From contig OX485803.1 of NCBI GenBank assembly GCA_950295325.1, positions 8,058,001-8,122,000 of the forward strand: DNA of 64,000 nucleotides, written 5' to 3'. Shown here in pieces: positions 21,980 through 35,349 of the stretch. Position numbers and translations under genes: made by a program. The stretch's first letter is position 1, and every line of letters starts with the position of its first letter. The notes under the pieces are model-generated. The model made no database searches. It had not been told where the DNA came from and saw only the letters and a list, made by a program, of their open reading frames with translations. This stretch comes from Polytrichum commune (taxonomy: Eukaryota > Streptophyta > Polytrichopsida > Polytrichales > Polytrichaceae).

Positions 21980-24900
21980 ATGATTAAGCTGAGAAGGTTT
22001 GGGCCTCTTTCAGAGAGGAGCACTATGCACCGGCAGGCACAGAATCAGGCTTTGGGTCAAGGACGACGACTTCGGGTCCGAAGTCAAGCAGGCTTTAAGC
22101 GGTTTCTATGGATGCTGGGGTATATCATTGTTGGACTAGGGACATTATTTACAACATTCTTCTTTCCAAATCTTCTTTCTCTCTTACGGTCACATAGGCA
22201 GACTGTTCAACCTTATCTTCTACCTCAGGTGCGATGCTGAACAATATTCATATCAACCTAGAACTGTGACTAGATTGTCCAGTTTTTATGTCTCTGGTGC
22301 ATCCTCCATGGCTTGATTGCTATAGACTTCGCTAGTCTTCCTGGGTGCAATTCAATTGCTGACTGAAGTAAGCCAATTATTAATCAAAATTGCAATTTTC
22401 TGTGCTCAGTACTCCCATGAGGGTTCTTCATATGCAAGCTAATAGTTTACTATCTATTTCAAGTGAATTCATATATCTCTGCCATACGTGGGCATCAAAA
22501 GAATGCAAACTGGAGTGAAAATCTGGGAAGCTAATTAGACCAAAAGGAAGACATGTAGGAGATTAGATTGCGGCTCGGTCAATCAATGTTGGTCTTTGAT
22601 GCATCTGATGTATGGGGTGCAGCAAAATTCACCAGTGATTGGTCTCACTTCTGCTGAGATGTAAAAATCATTTCAGATTGCTATGCAATTACTTTTGTGT
22701 TAAACCCCTCGCAAGTTAGTGTCTTAAAGTTTGACAAACAAAATTTAAACATGTATGTATATAGCACTGCAAATATGTGCAGCAACTGAGAGCCTTCTTC
22801 TGTGTTTCATTTAAGAGCAGCAGTCTTGTTTCTGTAATTGAAATAATGATTTAAATAGAGATCAAAATAGGGATGAAAGTGCCTCCTAGTCACCTCCTTG
22901 TAAGATTCGTGAGGTCTTCACTTGCTTGACAATTGGCAATAAATATTTCACAACCACATGTGTGTAGCATCAATAAGAACTGATGTTTGTGTAACCCTAA
23001 AGTACTTGGATATGTCCTAAAATTAGGACGCTGTTAATCTACGTGTCTACTCATTTTCTGGGCTCTCAATTTCAGGAATATATGTTGGCTTAACTGACTT
23101 TTTACCCGCTCTTTTTCCAGACGGGGGATCGAGGAATTCAACCTAGAACTGGTGAACTGAGGTTGAAACAAGAGCTTGTTCCCCCACATTCGTCTCAATT
23201 TTCAAATGTGGATGTAGATTCTGAGAATGGGGGACTTAATTACAGTAAGGTAAGACATCTCATAGATGTTTTTTCAAGTCATTTGGTAATCTTGTTATGG
23301 TAAACTGGCCAATGACCAAAAGTTTGAGTCTACTTAGGAATAGTCTTGGGCAAAGAGGAGTTGTGGAGAGAGTGGTAGTAATTTCTAAGGAACTTGTTGC
23401 AACAATAGTGTTGCTGTTCAGCCTCCAAACATACTCTTTTGCCACAGTTCTAAGAATAGTATATAATCTTAGAGAAGCTACACACAGGATATTGTGGCCC
23501 AGTTCCTGGTGTTTGGTATATTTTGATTTGACTAGTTTCATTCTGCGTACCAAGCAACTATTGGATGAATGCAAAGTTGTCAATGTTTCAATGCTATGTC
23601 TACTCCCTTGGTAGCCATTCGGTTAACCTTGAGTTCTTGGTACAGTCCCTGGAGTTCAAAAAGCTATGGAAGGCCCCACCAAATCGGGGGTTCCATCCTT
23701 GTGTTGATCGAAGCCCTTCCTACTCAGGTTAATCCTGGTTTCAATGCTTGCATCTTTTAGCTTGTTCTTAGGTGCAAGCCCCCGTATACAGATATAGATG
23801 TGATCTGCTTTTGAGTCTCCGAGTCAAGATTTTAAGGGACACTTCCATTTGCAATCAGTAGAAATGTGGATGTCACTGCAGGATATCAATCTTCAGTGAA
23901 AGATTGAGGTTTATGTGTGGTAGTAATTATTTTACAACATGGAGTATGAATCTGTCGACTTCAACTCTATTGGTTGTGCTGACATACTAAACTGGAAAAG
24001 CAGGTCCTACGAATGCCAGAGGTTATCTCGTGGTACAAAGTAATGGAGGTTTGAATCAGATGCGAGCTGGGGTGAGCCTCACAGCCATGGAACCTGATAA
24101 TATTTGCCAAAGTGTACTTTATTGCAAATGTGGATTTCATTGTACTGGACAACTTGAACTGTTGTTAATTTGGGAAGCTGAGGTCAAATTTGCTACCTTC
24201 TATGGTTAGAAGTTTCTATATCTGCAACAATATAATTACATCTGTGCAGGGGATTTGGTCCTTAACTTCTTTTCATTTTGCAGATATGTGATATGGTGGC
24301 AGTTGCGCGCATCTTGAATGCAACATTAGTGGTTCCAGAGCTTGATAAACGATCTTTTTGGCAAGACTCTAGGTGAGCCAATTATCACAATTGGGATTTT
24401 GCATCTTGTCCATTCAAAAGAAACTTATAAGCTTTTAGGAGAGGTCAACTCAGCCAATTCAATGAGTCTTCTCATCCTCTGGGTACCAGGGTGCATGTAT
24501 ATTCTCAATTATTTATAGCTCTGGTAGCAATGTTCGAACATCAACATTAGTGCTATGACAACTCATTTAGTCATACCCACTTAACGGTTGTTTCAGCCAG
24601 CTGTATTGGAAGCTGAACACTGTTGGTGCCAATACTTGAAATGGACATAACATAGTGCATATGGGCTTAAGCTGGTTATTCTCTTCCAAGTCTGACCTGT
24701 TTTTATGGTATAGATCTCCAGGCTACCTTTCATATACTACATAGAGTTTCACTTTGATTTCGGCGGTTGTATTGCATGATTCCACTGATGCAGAAGTTGG
24801 TTATGAATCTTGGTCATTGTGCACATTGACCTGATTAACCATATGTATAATGTGAAGTTAAACCTATTTGGTGTTTCCTAGTCAATTATACTTAAACCAT

Positions 24901-27900
24901 CATATGTGTTGATTTCGCAGCAACTTTTCAGACATTTTTGATGTTGAACATTTCATTGAGGCATTGCGAGGTGATGTACATGTGGTTAAGTCACTACCTC
25001 AAAAATATTTATTGGTACCCAAAGCCGTCAAACAATTCCAAAGCTGGTCCAATGTGAAGTATTATGAGGACTCAATTGCCCCACTGTGGCGTGATTACAA
25101 GGTATTGCACTCATTCCAATTTTTCACAACCATGGGACTCTAAATCCTCTTCAACTTTAGAGTTGGCAGAGATCAACTTCAGTGTATGTGTGTCTTTCAT
25201 TGTTGTCAATCATAGTGAAGTAAATGTCAGTATTCACAAAATCTTTGAGTATTCCAGGTGTTGGTATTAAATGCCTATCAATATGATAGCCATTTCATGT
25301 CTGGTGTTCCTCTAGTCCTCATGAGTTCAATTATCTCTACCACTGGAAGCTAAAGAGTCTTGAGTTCTAGCAGTGTTCACCATCAATGCAATTCAAGAAG
25401 CCTGTATCAGCTCCTATCTGGCAGTTGTACCATTAAGAAACTTAATTCATGTGTGTAATTAGATTTTTTGTATTGCAAAGTGTTGAGAGGGTCCAGTGCT
25501 TAGCTCATATATTTGCTGGAAGTGATTGAAGTCTCCTACACTACTCATGGAATGGGTTGGCTCTGGTTTCTGGTTGTGGCCTATGGGACAGGATCCTGTT
25601 ACTTTTGACACTTTGGCATTGAATAACTAATAGATTACCCAGACCACTTATAAATTTTGCTTTCCTCCTCCTTCAAGTTCAAGATATACTGCATTGCATC
25701 TTATTTCTTGAGAAGGGCAGTGAGATAATTTTGATGACTTTGGACACTTTAATAAATTACCTAATGAGCCAGATTACATTGAGTCCTTTGTCTGAAGTGT
25801 TATATGGATGAGTATATCCGAACTGAGGCAGGGGAACTGTCTGTGCAGGTCATACGTGCTTCTAAATCCGACTCACGTCTGGCAAATAACGATTTGCCTC
25901 CAGATATTCAGAAGTTGCGATGTCGGGTGCATTATGATGCCCTTCGGTTTGCACCTGCAATTGATGAATTTGGAAAGGTGTGAACATGGTCTAGCATCAA
26001 ATATCTATCCAACAAGGGGAGTCTTGATATTTTGAAGTAGTGTCATTACACCTGACTTTCAGAACTTATGCTTACTGCCCATAATACTACAGTGTCTGAT
26101 GTGAATGAGCTCATTGCTAATTATCTTTCTTTAACAGAGGCTTGTGGAGAGAATGAGGACAAATGGACCATACATTGCATTGCATCTTCGATATGAAAAA
26201 GATATGCTGGCCTTTAGTGGGTGCAATTACGGTCTTACTGATGCTGAATCTGATGAATTAAACTACATAAGGTACATATATCTTTTCTGTAGAATTTGAA
26301 CTTGTATAGTCTTATTGTATTTACATCAAGACAATGTAGTCATCTTGCATGGATGGACTTTAGACATGGTGAATCAACAGGACCTAGTTGAAGGAGGCAA
26401 TCTTTTTGAAAATGTTATACTCTTCAAGGAGCTTCTTCATTAACTAACAGTTTCTCAATGTCTGTAAAATAGACAGCATACAGCTCATTGGAAGGTGAAG
26501 GATATTAACTCTACTGATCAAAGAGTTCGAGGGTTATGCCCGCTCACACCAACAGAGGTTGGAATTTTTCTGAAAGCTTTGGGTTACCCAGAGAGCACTC
26601 GAATTTACATTGCAGCTGGTGAGATTTATGGTGGTGATGAGCGGATGGCTGGCCTCCTCTCCCGCTTTCCAAATGTGTTGCGTAAGGTAATCTACATGTA
26701 CTCCTATCCCTAAGATTTGCACCCACAATTTAATCATACAGTCAAGAACTACAAAACTTTTGAATGCCACTTGACCGCAAATAAATTTGGATTCCAATTT
26801 CCCCTTGAGGATGAACTCTGTTGGATCTACTCATAAACTTATTGCACGAATGTTTTACACTATTTCAGTAGAATCCTATGATGAATTTTATAAGCCAACC
26901 AGTATTGAGGCAGAAGAAGTGGACCACAGATGCACTAAAGGTTACATGCATCGCTTAAGGCTCTGTTCTTAATTTGCTCCAGCTTGATTAGTGACCTGGT
27001 TTTCCCAGCAAATATACTCTCTTTATTGCTAAGTTCACAGCATTGCTAAAATTAAAGTGTTTGTGAACGCTGTTTATACACTTTCAAGCTAAGAAGGGGA
27101 ATACTATTTAACATGCAATGAACAAATATAGTGGAGAGTTCTTGCAATGGGCTTGAGCAGGGCTGGTGAAGATGACATATCATAAAGATCTAAAAAATGC
27201 TGTTGTAGTAGGTTGCATAGAGTCAAAGAATCAAATTTAACTTTCCTCTGTTTTCAATTTATCTTGATTCTGTTCAGTACTGCAATGAAGTTTCTTTTAA
27301 TCAAAGTCCTTGTACACTTTCATGTGCATTTTGTTTTAACTTGTTGTTAAAATATGTGCAGGAAACTGTAGCCACCCCAGAGGAGCTTGCACCGTTCGTT
27401 AATCACTCGTCACAAATGGCAGCCTTGGATTACATCGTCTCAATAGAGAGTGATGTGTTTGTGCCTTCCTACTCAGGGAACATGGCCAGGGCTGTGGAGG
27501 GTCACCGTCGGTATCTTGAACATCGCAAGACTATCAGCCCTGATAGGTACTATAGGACAAGTGATGGCATCTGCACACAATATTCTAGATCAATTAGTTC
27601 TTCAAGTACAGGAGTTGAGTTACCCATCTCTGTCTACAAGCAGATGAAATCAAATCAATGGCATGCACAAGTATCTATATGTCACATCACAGTGCTATGT
27701 AATAACACATTTTGCCTTGGCATCCCATTCTTACAGGAAGGAGCTGGTGGCCCTTTTTGACAAGCTGGACAGTGGAGATCTAACAGAAGGCCCTGAACTT
27801 GCTGAGTTGATCACCAACATCCACAGACGGAGGTGAGAGCTGTTGAATATGTAGATATTGGTCAATAGTCCCATTTATTGTTCTGAAACATATTCATCTC

Positions 27901-28650
27901 AAAACCAGACTCTTAGATCTGCTTGGACTATTGTAGATGTGCCAATTAGTGCAAGATTATTTGGATTTGCCTCATAGCCAGTAGCTATTTTCCTTTTTGG
28001 AGCTTGTATGAATATCTTTATTATCAAAATGAAGATTCTTGTGGTCGTATAGGTCCCCCCCCCCAATCTACACCTAACCACATACCGCTCAAATATAGGT
28101 GTCCAGATTATTGTTGTGTTCAATACTCCTACTCTAGATCTGGTTTCTTTGTGATCATATGTCCTGTCTTGAATTTTCATCTATTTCCTGTGGTCGTTCG
28201 TAGTTAACATCGAACTCTAGTTCCTGCGATCATCTGTAAACAAGTCTGATCCATTATTTTCACCAGGCTCCATAGGAAGTGACATTCTGATATATGAATG
28301 AAACAAGAGCGAGACATTGTGATTTTCTGTATTTAGGACTACTTCAATACTCTTCAAAAGGGAGGCCAGTCACCTAGTTACTGTATATTCTCTAAAAACC
28401 CCTGATGCTTTTTTTTTGCAGGCAAGGAGCTCCAAGGAAAAGAAAAGGTCCTATAGCAGGAACCAAAGGAAGGGACAGGTTTAGAACAGAGGAAGCATTT
28501 TACACAAATCCCCTCCCAGATTGTTTATGCTCAGATTCTGATCCCATAAAAATCAACCCTCCTAGAAAGACCACTGCACTTGCCAGGCAGATTACCAGTT
28601 TCAATCCAGTGTCAAGGAGGCATGCCAAATCATCCTTGCAAAGACATTAG
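21980..28650 (+). CDS. GDP-fucose O-fucosyltransferase family protein, 594 aa, 12 exons
   Basis: Exons: 21980-22228, 23121-23249, 23646-23727, 24004-24071, 24284-24372, 24921-25101, 25849-25977, 26138-26271, 26473-26686, 27362-27546, 27737-27832, 28422-28650. All have GT-AG ends and phases that join. It is a type II membrane protein: a basic N-terminus, then a membrane segment at about residues 42-62 ([19 protein letters not shown]), then a lumenal domain. Family landmarks are [11 protein letters not shown] (about 138-150), [15 protein letters not shown] (about 167-181), the donor-site motif [10 protein letters not shown] (about 323-332; Arg327), and [11 protein letters not shown] (about 439-449) with GNMA..EGHRR and SPDR. 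The tail has NPLPDCLC, common in plant members. It probably transfers fucose to protein or glycan in the Golgi; the acceptor is unknown. Splice sites were chosen by eye. Confidence 0.9.
28051..28110 (-). repeat. Dispersed repeat fragment in intron 11 of the fucosyltransferase gene
   Basis: Reverse complemented, it reads GGACACCTATATTTGAGCGG, then GGTTAGGTGTAGAT. A very similar stretch occurs on + near 34385-34435, and part of it near 33750 and 30520. This is an old dispersed repeat, with a poly-C run next to it here. Confidence 0.6.
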
Positions 28651-31060
28651 CATCCCTCGTGCGCATTGGTCTATTGTAAAATTCCAAGGCAGAATCTTCT
28701 CAAGTTCTGTGATCTTAGTAAATTATTCCCACCAGCCTGTCCATGGTATCTATCACACAATGATGTATGTTTTTTTCCCGGTGTTCAATGCTGAGCCTGT
28801 CATCCTCTGCAGACCCCTGACTATGAAATACCTATCCGAGAAACATGAGTACATCAAAGGAGAACCAATTTTTGTTAATGCTTCACCATAGATTTGCTGC
28901 TTCCACACAAATTTATGGACTTAGGTGCCCTGGTACTAATTCCATCAACTGTTTCATATCCTATACTTAATCACAAACAAAAGGGGAAAAATTATAAGTA
29001 AATAAATCAACTCTGCAGAAAGTTGCATCATTTGACTCCAGTTTCTTTCCCACAAAATCTGGTGGGTTACTTGAAATTCAGATAAAATATTTTATAAGGA
29101 TAAGTATATGCCTAAAATAACAGGACGATATAAAAATTGGTGTGCATATTATAAATGACAACTTCACTGACATTCATTTACACTCCACATGCAATTTGCA
29201 TAAAGTGGATTTATTTTTCTGAATGTTGGGTGTCATTCACAACTGGCTTGCAGGGCCTTGCATACCAAAGATTAAATGATCGAATGAATGATTTAAAGTC
29301 TTCAATGTGTAAAAGGCCTCTCAATGTCAGAGCCCGAGCCCTGTAAAAGCCACCAGTTCTACGGATTGGGTCTGAGCTCCACCTTGGAAGCATACTCTAT
29401 GAACTCTACCTACAACCTACTTTCGCATCAAATGGCCATCAATACAAAAGGGTCAAAGCCATCACGAATACTCCTTCACATTGGATTCCCCTTTGGAGCT
29501 AAAACCGTTCCTTGTCCAAACCACGCCACTCAACCAAGAGGGAGAATTTGCAAACAACCAGTTGAGATCCTCATATTTGCGGAGGTAAGCCAACTTCTCT
29601 GGAAGACACTATTTGTTGTCTTGTATTGAAGAAGTTGTTAAAACGACCACAGAGACACGTTCTGCAGTCACATGCCCTACCATAATTTGAAATTTCATCA
29701 CACATGAAGACAAGCAAGGTATCAGCTTATGCTTCATCTTTTTCTGTATTTCAGCTTGGTTTCCTCTTTCATTACCATCAACATAGAGCTTTTACTAGTG
29801 TGTGGTTGTTTTAACCAATGTGTAGTTGGTTTAGGGTTAGTTTTCATGTCGGCCGCCCACCCATCAGATTCTAGTGGAAATGTAGATTCCGCCATGTAGA
29901 ATCTACTTTTTCACCAGAATATGGTGGGCAAGTGGCCTACATGGAAACTAATCCTTACCGATCCCCATGATGACGATGATGATGATGGTGGTGATGTAAG
30001 TACTGCATGTTAATTTTCCAAATGTCATTTTTTTCTTTCGCTATTGATATTGAGTCCGGTTTTTAGCCATTTTGACGAACGTGAATGTGAGTTCATTCTT
30101 CTTCTAATCATGGGTAGCCATGATGCATGGTAGTATACTCAATTGAATTTTGTTGGTAATCATATTCCTTGGGATTAAATGCTTTCCATAGTTTCAATGT
30201 TGGCAATAAGGTAAGGTGTGTATGCCACTTCCAATACCACCTACAATTTTGACCATTAGATCAAATCAACAATTAGTGCACCCACTCAACAATCACAAAT
30301 CACAAAGACTGTACTTTTAAATTTTGAGATCAAAGTTGAAATACCTAAATCTTACAAGTCATTGTGAAAATCATGGTTATCTTTAGGTGACCACATAGAC
30401 CCTCCCAGCTTTGTTGATTGTCGCAACACAAATGTTACTACACTTTACCACATAGTCCAATCTTATTACAACGCATGCCTTTTTAGTGTCTACTTTTAAC
30501 TACAAGCCTTGCCATATACCACTCAAATATAGGTGTCCGATTTGAAAGAGTGACCACATAAGGCTCATGTACCTACTAATGCTCGACATGTATATAAGTA
30601 AATGCATGGTATTGATAATCAACATCAAGATGGTATCAAAGTACCCTACATGTGGGTATCAAAATTGTTTACTAGTCAAATATTGATACATGGTGGGTAT
30701 CCCAAAATGACGTAATCAACCCGAGTTATTATGTGAACCAAAAACATCCTAAACCATATTTTGATACTAGGGCATGATACTAGGTTCTTGCATGGTTTAT
30801 AAACTGAAATGGTTTTGAAAATAAGAATACCATCAAATACCCGTACCATGATGGTATCAAAAAATGCAAATTCCCCTCATTATAGATATCCACAATGACG
30901 ATACCATACAAACGTCGATTATAGACCATAATTATATTCTTTAAAATGATGAGTATAACCATACCCAAGATGGTATAAAAGAAAACATGAAAATGTCAAT
31001 CCACTGTTGGTACCTACTTTAAACTATCTTCTGCAAATCATGTAAGTAGGTCATAATTTA
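28651..31060. other. 3' flank of the fucosyltransferase gene and spacer, no gene seen
   Basis: The first several hundred bases probably hold the 3'-UTR. Further on, AT-rich spacer includes a fragment of the dispersed repeat near 30520. Open frames of 60-103 codons here show no domain I recognise. Confidence 0.4.
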
Positions 31061-31552
31061 GGGCCACTTCACACATGAGACTGAGAGCCCGTGACCAGTA
31101 CGCTTCAAGCACTCTCATTGGTGGAAAAGGCGGAGCCAGTCCAAGTTCACTTCACACTACACTTGAGAGGCCAACGGAGTATTTGAATGCAAGATGGATG
31201 TAAAGTCTACATGGATTTGTACATGGTATCTAATGGATCATGTTTCATGGTCACTTGGACTAATTTCAAAGATTGTCTCTTGGAGGTAGGTCTCGCACAA
31301 AACCAAGAGACCATGGAACTCTGAACGCTCACAACCGTTGGTTTATTCTATTTTATCGTCTATGAGGACTTGTTTGAATAGAAATTCATTAAAAATAGCA
31401 GTTGGTTGAGGGCCCAGTCACATATGACTTCACACTACACTTGAGGGTATGTGACCGCACTACATAATTTTGGAGGTGTGTAGGGGGGACACTTTCTTTT
31501 GGGCTCTCACAAGTTCATGGTCATGGCTCTTGACTCGTGTGTGAAGTGGCCC
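31061..31552. mobile_element. Tourist-like MITE, 492 bp, TTA target duplication
   Basis: Left end GGGCCACTTCACACATGAG; right end reverse complemented GGGCCACTTCACACACGAG. TTA lies at 31058-31060 and 31553-31555. Inside are two further copies of the terminal motif (TTCACTTCACACTACACTTG near 31148, and a similar one near 31424). It has no coding capacity. Size and layout match the element at 730-1214. Confidence 0.85.
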
Positions 31553-31555
31553 TTA

Positions 31556-32600
31556 GGGTCCACCCACATCACCTAGTCCAGAGAATCAACCAACTTACAA
31601 GTTAGTGAAGGTTAGCCAACCAAACTGTTAGCTAACTAAAATCATGGTCAAATAGCCCCACCACCTAGTTAAGAGAATTAGTTTATAATACCAGTTTATA
31701 AGAATGAATTGAGATATATCCTAGTTACGCAATCTTGCACCCACATATCCCGCTTGCAACTAACCAAAGGTTGACCAAACTTGTCCAAGTTTTGAGCATA
31801 ACACTAAATGCAAACATCATGATTTTTGGAGCCCACACCACATACATTTCAAATGAATTCAATAATAATATAAATATAAAAATATCGTAATTTCATTTTA
31901 AAATAATTGTTATTTGTATGATACAAAATGTATGATAAATAGTGTGGTCCATTAAAGTTTGGGAAGACATCATGAGGTCTATCTCATTTGAAAATCCATG
32001 ACAATCCCATCACATCAAAAACCGCTTATGATAATAACAAGGAGGTTTTTCTTGGAAATGAGTGTATCTCTTTCCATCTCTCAAGAAAGAAACTAGATTT
32101 TCACCTCAAGGATTTTCTCAAATACGAATGTGAATTGTACTTGAAGCAACCATTGACACCATCACAATACAAAATCATTGTTGCTTACCACACCTTTTTG
32201 GCTTCCAAGATTTTAAAATCAATTTCATTTCATTTCATTTCACCATGTAGTGGACGAAGAAGAGATGAGGAAAATGAGAGACGAGCATTCAAGAAAAGAA
32301 AAGAAAAGGCTAAACATTAGTAAATCGCTAGTTAGCATGAGGGTTGTGGATTAGTTTAGGTTTCTTCGCAAAAACAAGGTCCAAAAATTTAGGTAACTTC
32401 TAGTTTGATAACTTTTATATTCTAAACCTTATGTCACCAAGTGGTGGGGGTGTGAGATTGAATACCTCTCATATAGGTTACCTACTTCTCTTAACCAATC
32501 GATGTGGGCACAACATAATTAATTTGAGCAGTTACTTACTCTAACCGAAGCCTTAACTGGAACGTGCATGTGAACCCTTCTACAAAAACAAGCATGTCAT
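31556..32600 (+). repeat. Old dispersed repeat, copy A (inverted relative to 44930-45690)
   Basis: Many blocks match the reverse complement of 44930-45690 in the same order. Examples are GTTAGCTAACTAA, TCATGATTTTTGGAGCCCACACCA, GAGCATTCAAGAAAAGAAAAG, TTAGCATGAGGG, ATACCTCTCATATAGGTTA and GTTACTTACTCTAACCGA. A LINE fragment interrupts this copy. The family is unrecognised and the ends are approximate. Confidence 0.65.
31955..32240 (+). mobile_element. LINE 3'-region fragment nested in repeat copy A
   Basis: The reading frame at 31988-32320 contains [28 protein letters not shown] and PLTPSQYKI. The same segment, with stops, is found on the minus strand of TOR intron 26 and continues there into a zinc-binding LINE signature. 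Copy B of the surrounding repeat lacks this insert. The open frame beyond about 32240 is read-through into the host repeat. Confidence 0.6.
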
Positions 32601-32840
32601 AGATTGTTAAATCGACCATACATTGGCTAAAACGAGCATAATCAATTTGTAAGGTATTGACTAAGCTCTGACTTGTCATCCATGTTGGCCAAGCTTCCTA
32701 ATTTTAACACCAACCTATTACCTTATTGCTCTTCATGTGTGTGACGAAAAATCAGATTTCGATAAGTAATATGACCATGCAACACATATCTAGGATCGTT
32801 TTCACAAAGTACATGGTCGATTTAACAATTCCCTAATTAA

Positions 32841-33368
32841 GGGCGGGTTTAGACTTGGAGTCAAGGCTCAAAAATGGGTTGGGGTGAAAGAAATCCACTC
32901 CTCTCATTGATAGAGAGGTTGGGACTTGCTTCTTCAAGTTTACATCATGAGTTGGGGCCAATTAACAAATAAATTATTTTATTCATCATGACAATGGCCT
33001 CAAGCCTTGGAAAAGAGAGCTCCCAACCTTGTGGACTATTTCCCTCTAGTTGAGGCCATTGTCAGAGCTTTTATTTGCTTGTAGTAGTTTATTCTTTGAG
33101 CATTGAATAGGAGGGGAGAAATTCTAAATTTATTATACTTTAATCATTATCCATAGAATAGTTCATGAGTACGTTGGAACCTCTCATAACCCTCTCATAA
33201 TTGCAGCCTCCAAATGACCCCAACCCCACCTAAATAGGTTTACACATGAAAGCAATGAATGGAGTTAGGTTACTTTCTTATTAACGGCCTTGGGGGCCCA
33301 TTTGCATGCCACATGGGACATATTGGCCTTCGTTCACAATGGCCTTGGCCCCAAGTCTAAACATGCCC
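32841..33368. mobile_element. Tourist-like MITE, 528 bp, TAA target duplication
   Basis: Left end GGGCGGGTTTAGACTTGGAG; right end reverse complemented GGGCATGTTTAGACTTGGGG. TAA flanks both ends (32838-32840 and 33369-33371). No coding sequence. Confidence 0.78.
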
Positions 33369-33371
33369 TAA

Positions 33372-34035
33372 GTATCCACTCATTGGGGTCCTTGGACACT
33401 AAAAGACCGGGGTGCACTCCGATAAGAGAAGTGTGGGCTCCATACATGTCTCTGACATGAGGTACGTAAAGAAACACCTATTATTCTATTATCAAGTCAC
33501 ACTCCACGTGAGCTTCTCGAGCAGCCACCTTACCTTTGAGTATGTTAACACATGATCTGCATCTTTTTGGGTTTTTGTGTACTTCCTTCTCTAACTTCAA
33601 AAGCACGCAACCTTGCACAACCACATTTATCCCCTAAACTTACATGCTAACTGTCTTTGGCGGCTTCGACACTTTCATGCTTTAAGCTACCGATAGACTG
33701 GTAGAGGTGCCAAATTCCAACACAACAATAACGTGGGCATGTTTATTGACCGTTATGTGGGTAGGTGTGGATCTAAGAACGGACACTTGAAAAGATACGT
33801 GTTCAAAACACTTTGGATTATGTGCTCATAATATGCTTGGGGGGGGGGGGATTCGTATCACCACTTAACAACACATGAGAATCTTCATCTTGAGAATGTA
33901 TAGAACATTTATACGAGCATTGGAAATAATGAGGCAAGTGTTTATGGGCACGTATTGGATTTGCTAATCATGTCGGATTAAATTCAAGTTTCGAATCCCA
34001 CAAGAAGTGGGTACATGGAGAAAAATATCGAAACA
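33372..34035. other. Spacer with a fragment of the dispersed repeat
   Basis: GGGTAGGTGTGGATCTAA near 33757 matches the repeat at about 34411. A poly-G run lies at about 33839-33850. No gene is seen. Confidence 0.45.
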
Positions 34036-34450
34036 CCATGCATCTACCTTAGGGTGGATTACATTACGGTCCAAGACTAAAGAAACTCCAAAATTGAGTG
34101 ATCTCGTTGGTCAAGAGCGAAATTTAGGACTCGAAGAGTTTAAATTAGAGGTTGAGTCCAAGTTATGTGAAAATGGAGTGGCCCTAATGTGGTATCACTC
34201 TCCCATCAAATGTCGGTGATCCCAACTCGAGAAAATATTCCTCCTAGGTTCAGACACCGATCTTCAAGCTAGGGTTCAATACTAAGATCCATAAAGAGGT
34301 GTTTTGGACCTCAAGCTTGATGGACCTCGACCTAATGCAAACCCTTTTATGGTAAGATATGTACCCATGTGTTATTCAATTGTCTTTCTCATTGGACACC
34401 TATATTTGAATGGTGTGTGATTAGGTGTGGATCTAATGACAAGCACTGTA
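34036..34450 (+). repeat. Dispersed repeat, copy 1 of 3
   Basis: Blocks shared in order with 37370-37689 include CATTACGGTCCAAGACTAAA, TTGGTCAAGAG, GAGTCCAAGTTATG, ATCACTCTCCCATCAAAT and GAGGTGTTTTGGACC. Part is also shared with 44130-44310. The end carries the GGACACCTATATTTGAATGG motif seen in reverse in the fucosyltransferase intron. Family unknown. Confidence 0.55.
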
Positions 34451-35349
34451 ACGATAAGTGTTATAAAGTGATTGGACTATGGCTTCCAATCTTATTAGAT
34501 ACTCTACACTCAACACAATTTGAGGCATTTATGTATACATGTAAGGAATGAACACACTTGCACTTTCAATAACCTTAAATAAATTAGGGGTGGTCCGGTT
34601 TTCAATCCGATTTTTGTTGATGTTGTATCATAGATTTGTTTCTACAACACAAATTTCAAGCCATGATTTGGTCAATGGAAATTGGAGAACAAGGAATACT
34701 AATGCATTAACACATTCACACCTTAAGTACTTTAATTTTGCAAGAACGAACTTACACATAAATGAAGAACTCACACAAAATTATGTGGTTACAACTCTTA
34801 AACAGACACCCAACTATACGCATGCGGTACGTAACAAGCCTTGTTGTTAACAACAAAAACACACACACACACACACACACACACAATGAGAAAACCCCCA
34901 AAAGACACACACATTCGCACTCGTGTCACGATGAGATTGGACTCTACTCCCAAGTTATAGACACCATAACCACTCTAGGTTCACTTCTTAGTACAATTGG
35001 GAGGGCCTATATGATCTCGCTTTGGAATTTTATGACCTTGATATCCCTACCCCGACTATGGTACTTGGAATGGCATTTTTGCGAGTTACAATCGGTAACC
35101 TTGTTAGACAACTTCTGATCCAAGCCAACTACTAAAATTGTTCAAGGAGTTGAAAGTGCACATTAACACGGTTGCATGTCGTAAGGGGTCGTTTATACCA
35201 AGACATGTGCGAAGGGCCACTCAAGCCGTGATTGGGTAGGAAATTGTTCGTAGTTGAAGTTGTGTCTACATATTATATTAACGCCCATCCCATTCTCCAT
35301 GCTTCAGAAGTCCACTTGGAAACCCTACACTAGATATTGTTCCCAGTTC
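34451..35349. other. Spacer before the TOR fragment, no gene seen
   Basis: Includes a CA microsatellite at 34859-34884. Open frames at 34548-35118 encode low-information sequence with no known domain. Confidence 0.45.
34859..34884. repeat. (CA)n microsatellite
   Basis: Thirteen AC/CA units in tandem. Confidence 0.9.

Noticed and set aside
26787-26972. Extra exon of the fucosyltransferase between exons 9 and 10
   Set aside because: Exons 9 and 10 already join in phase and match the family order (FPNVLRK then a [13 protein letters not shown] segment) with nothing missing.
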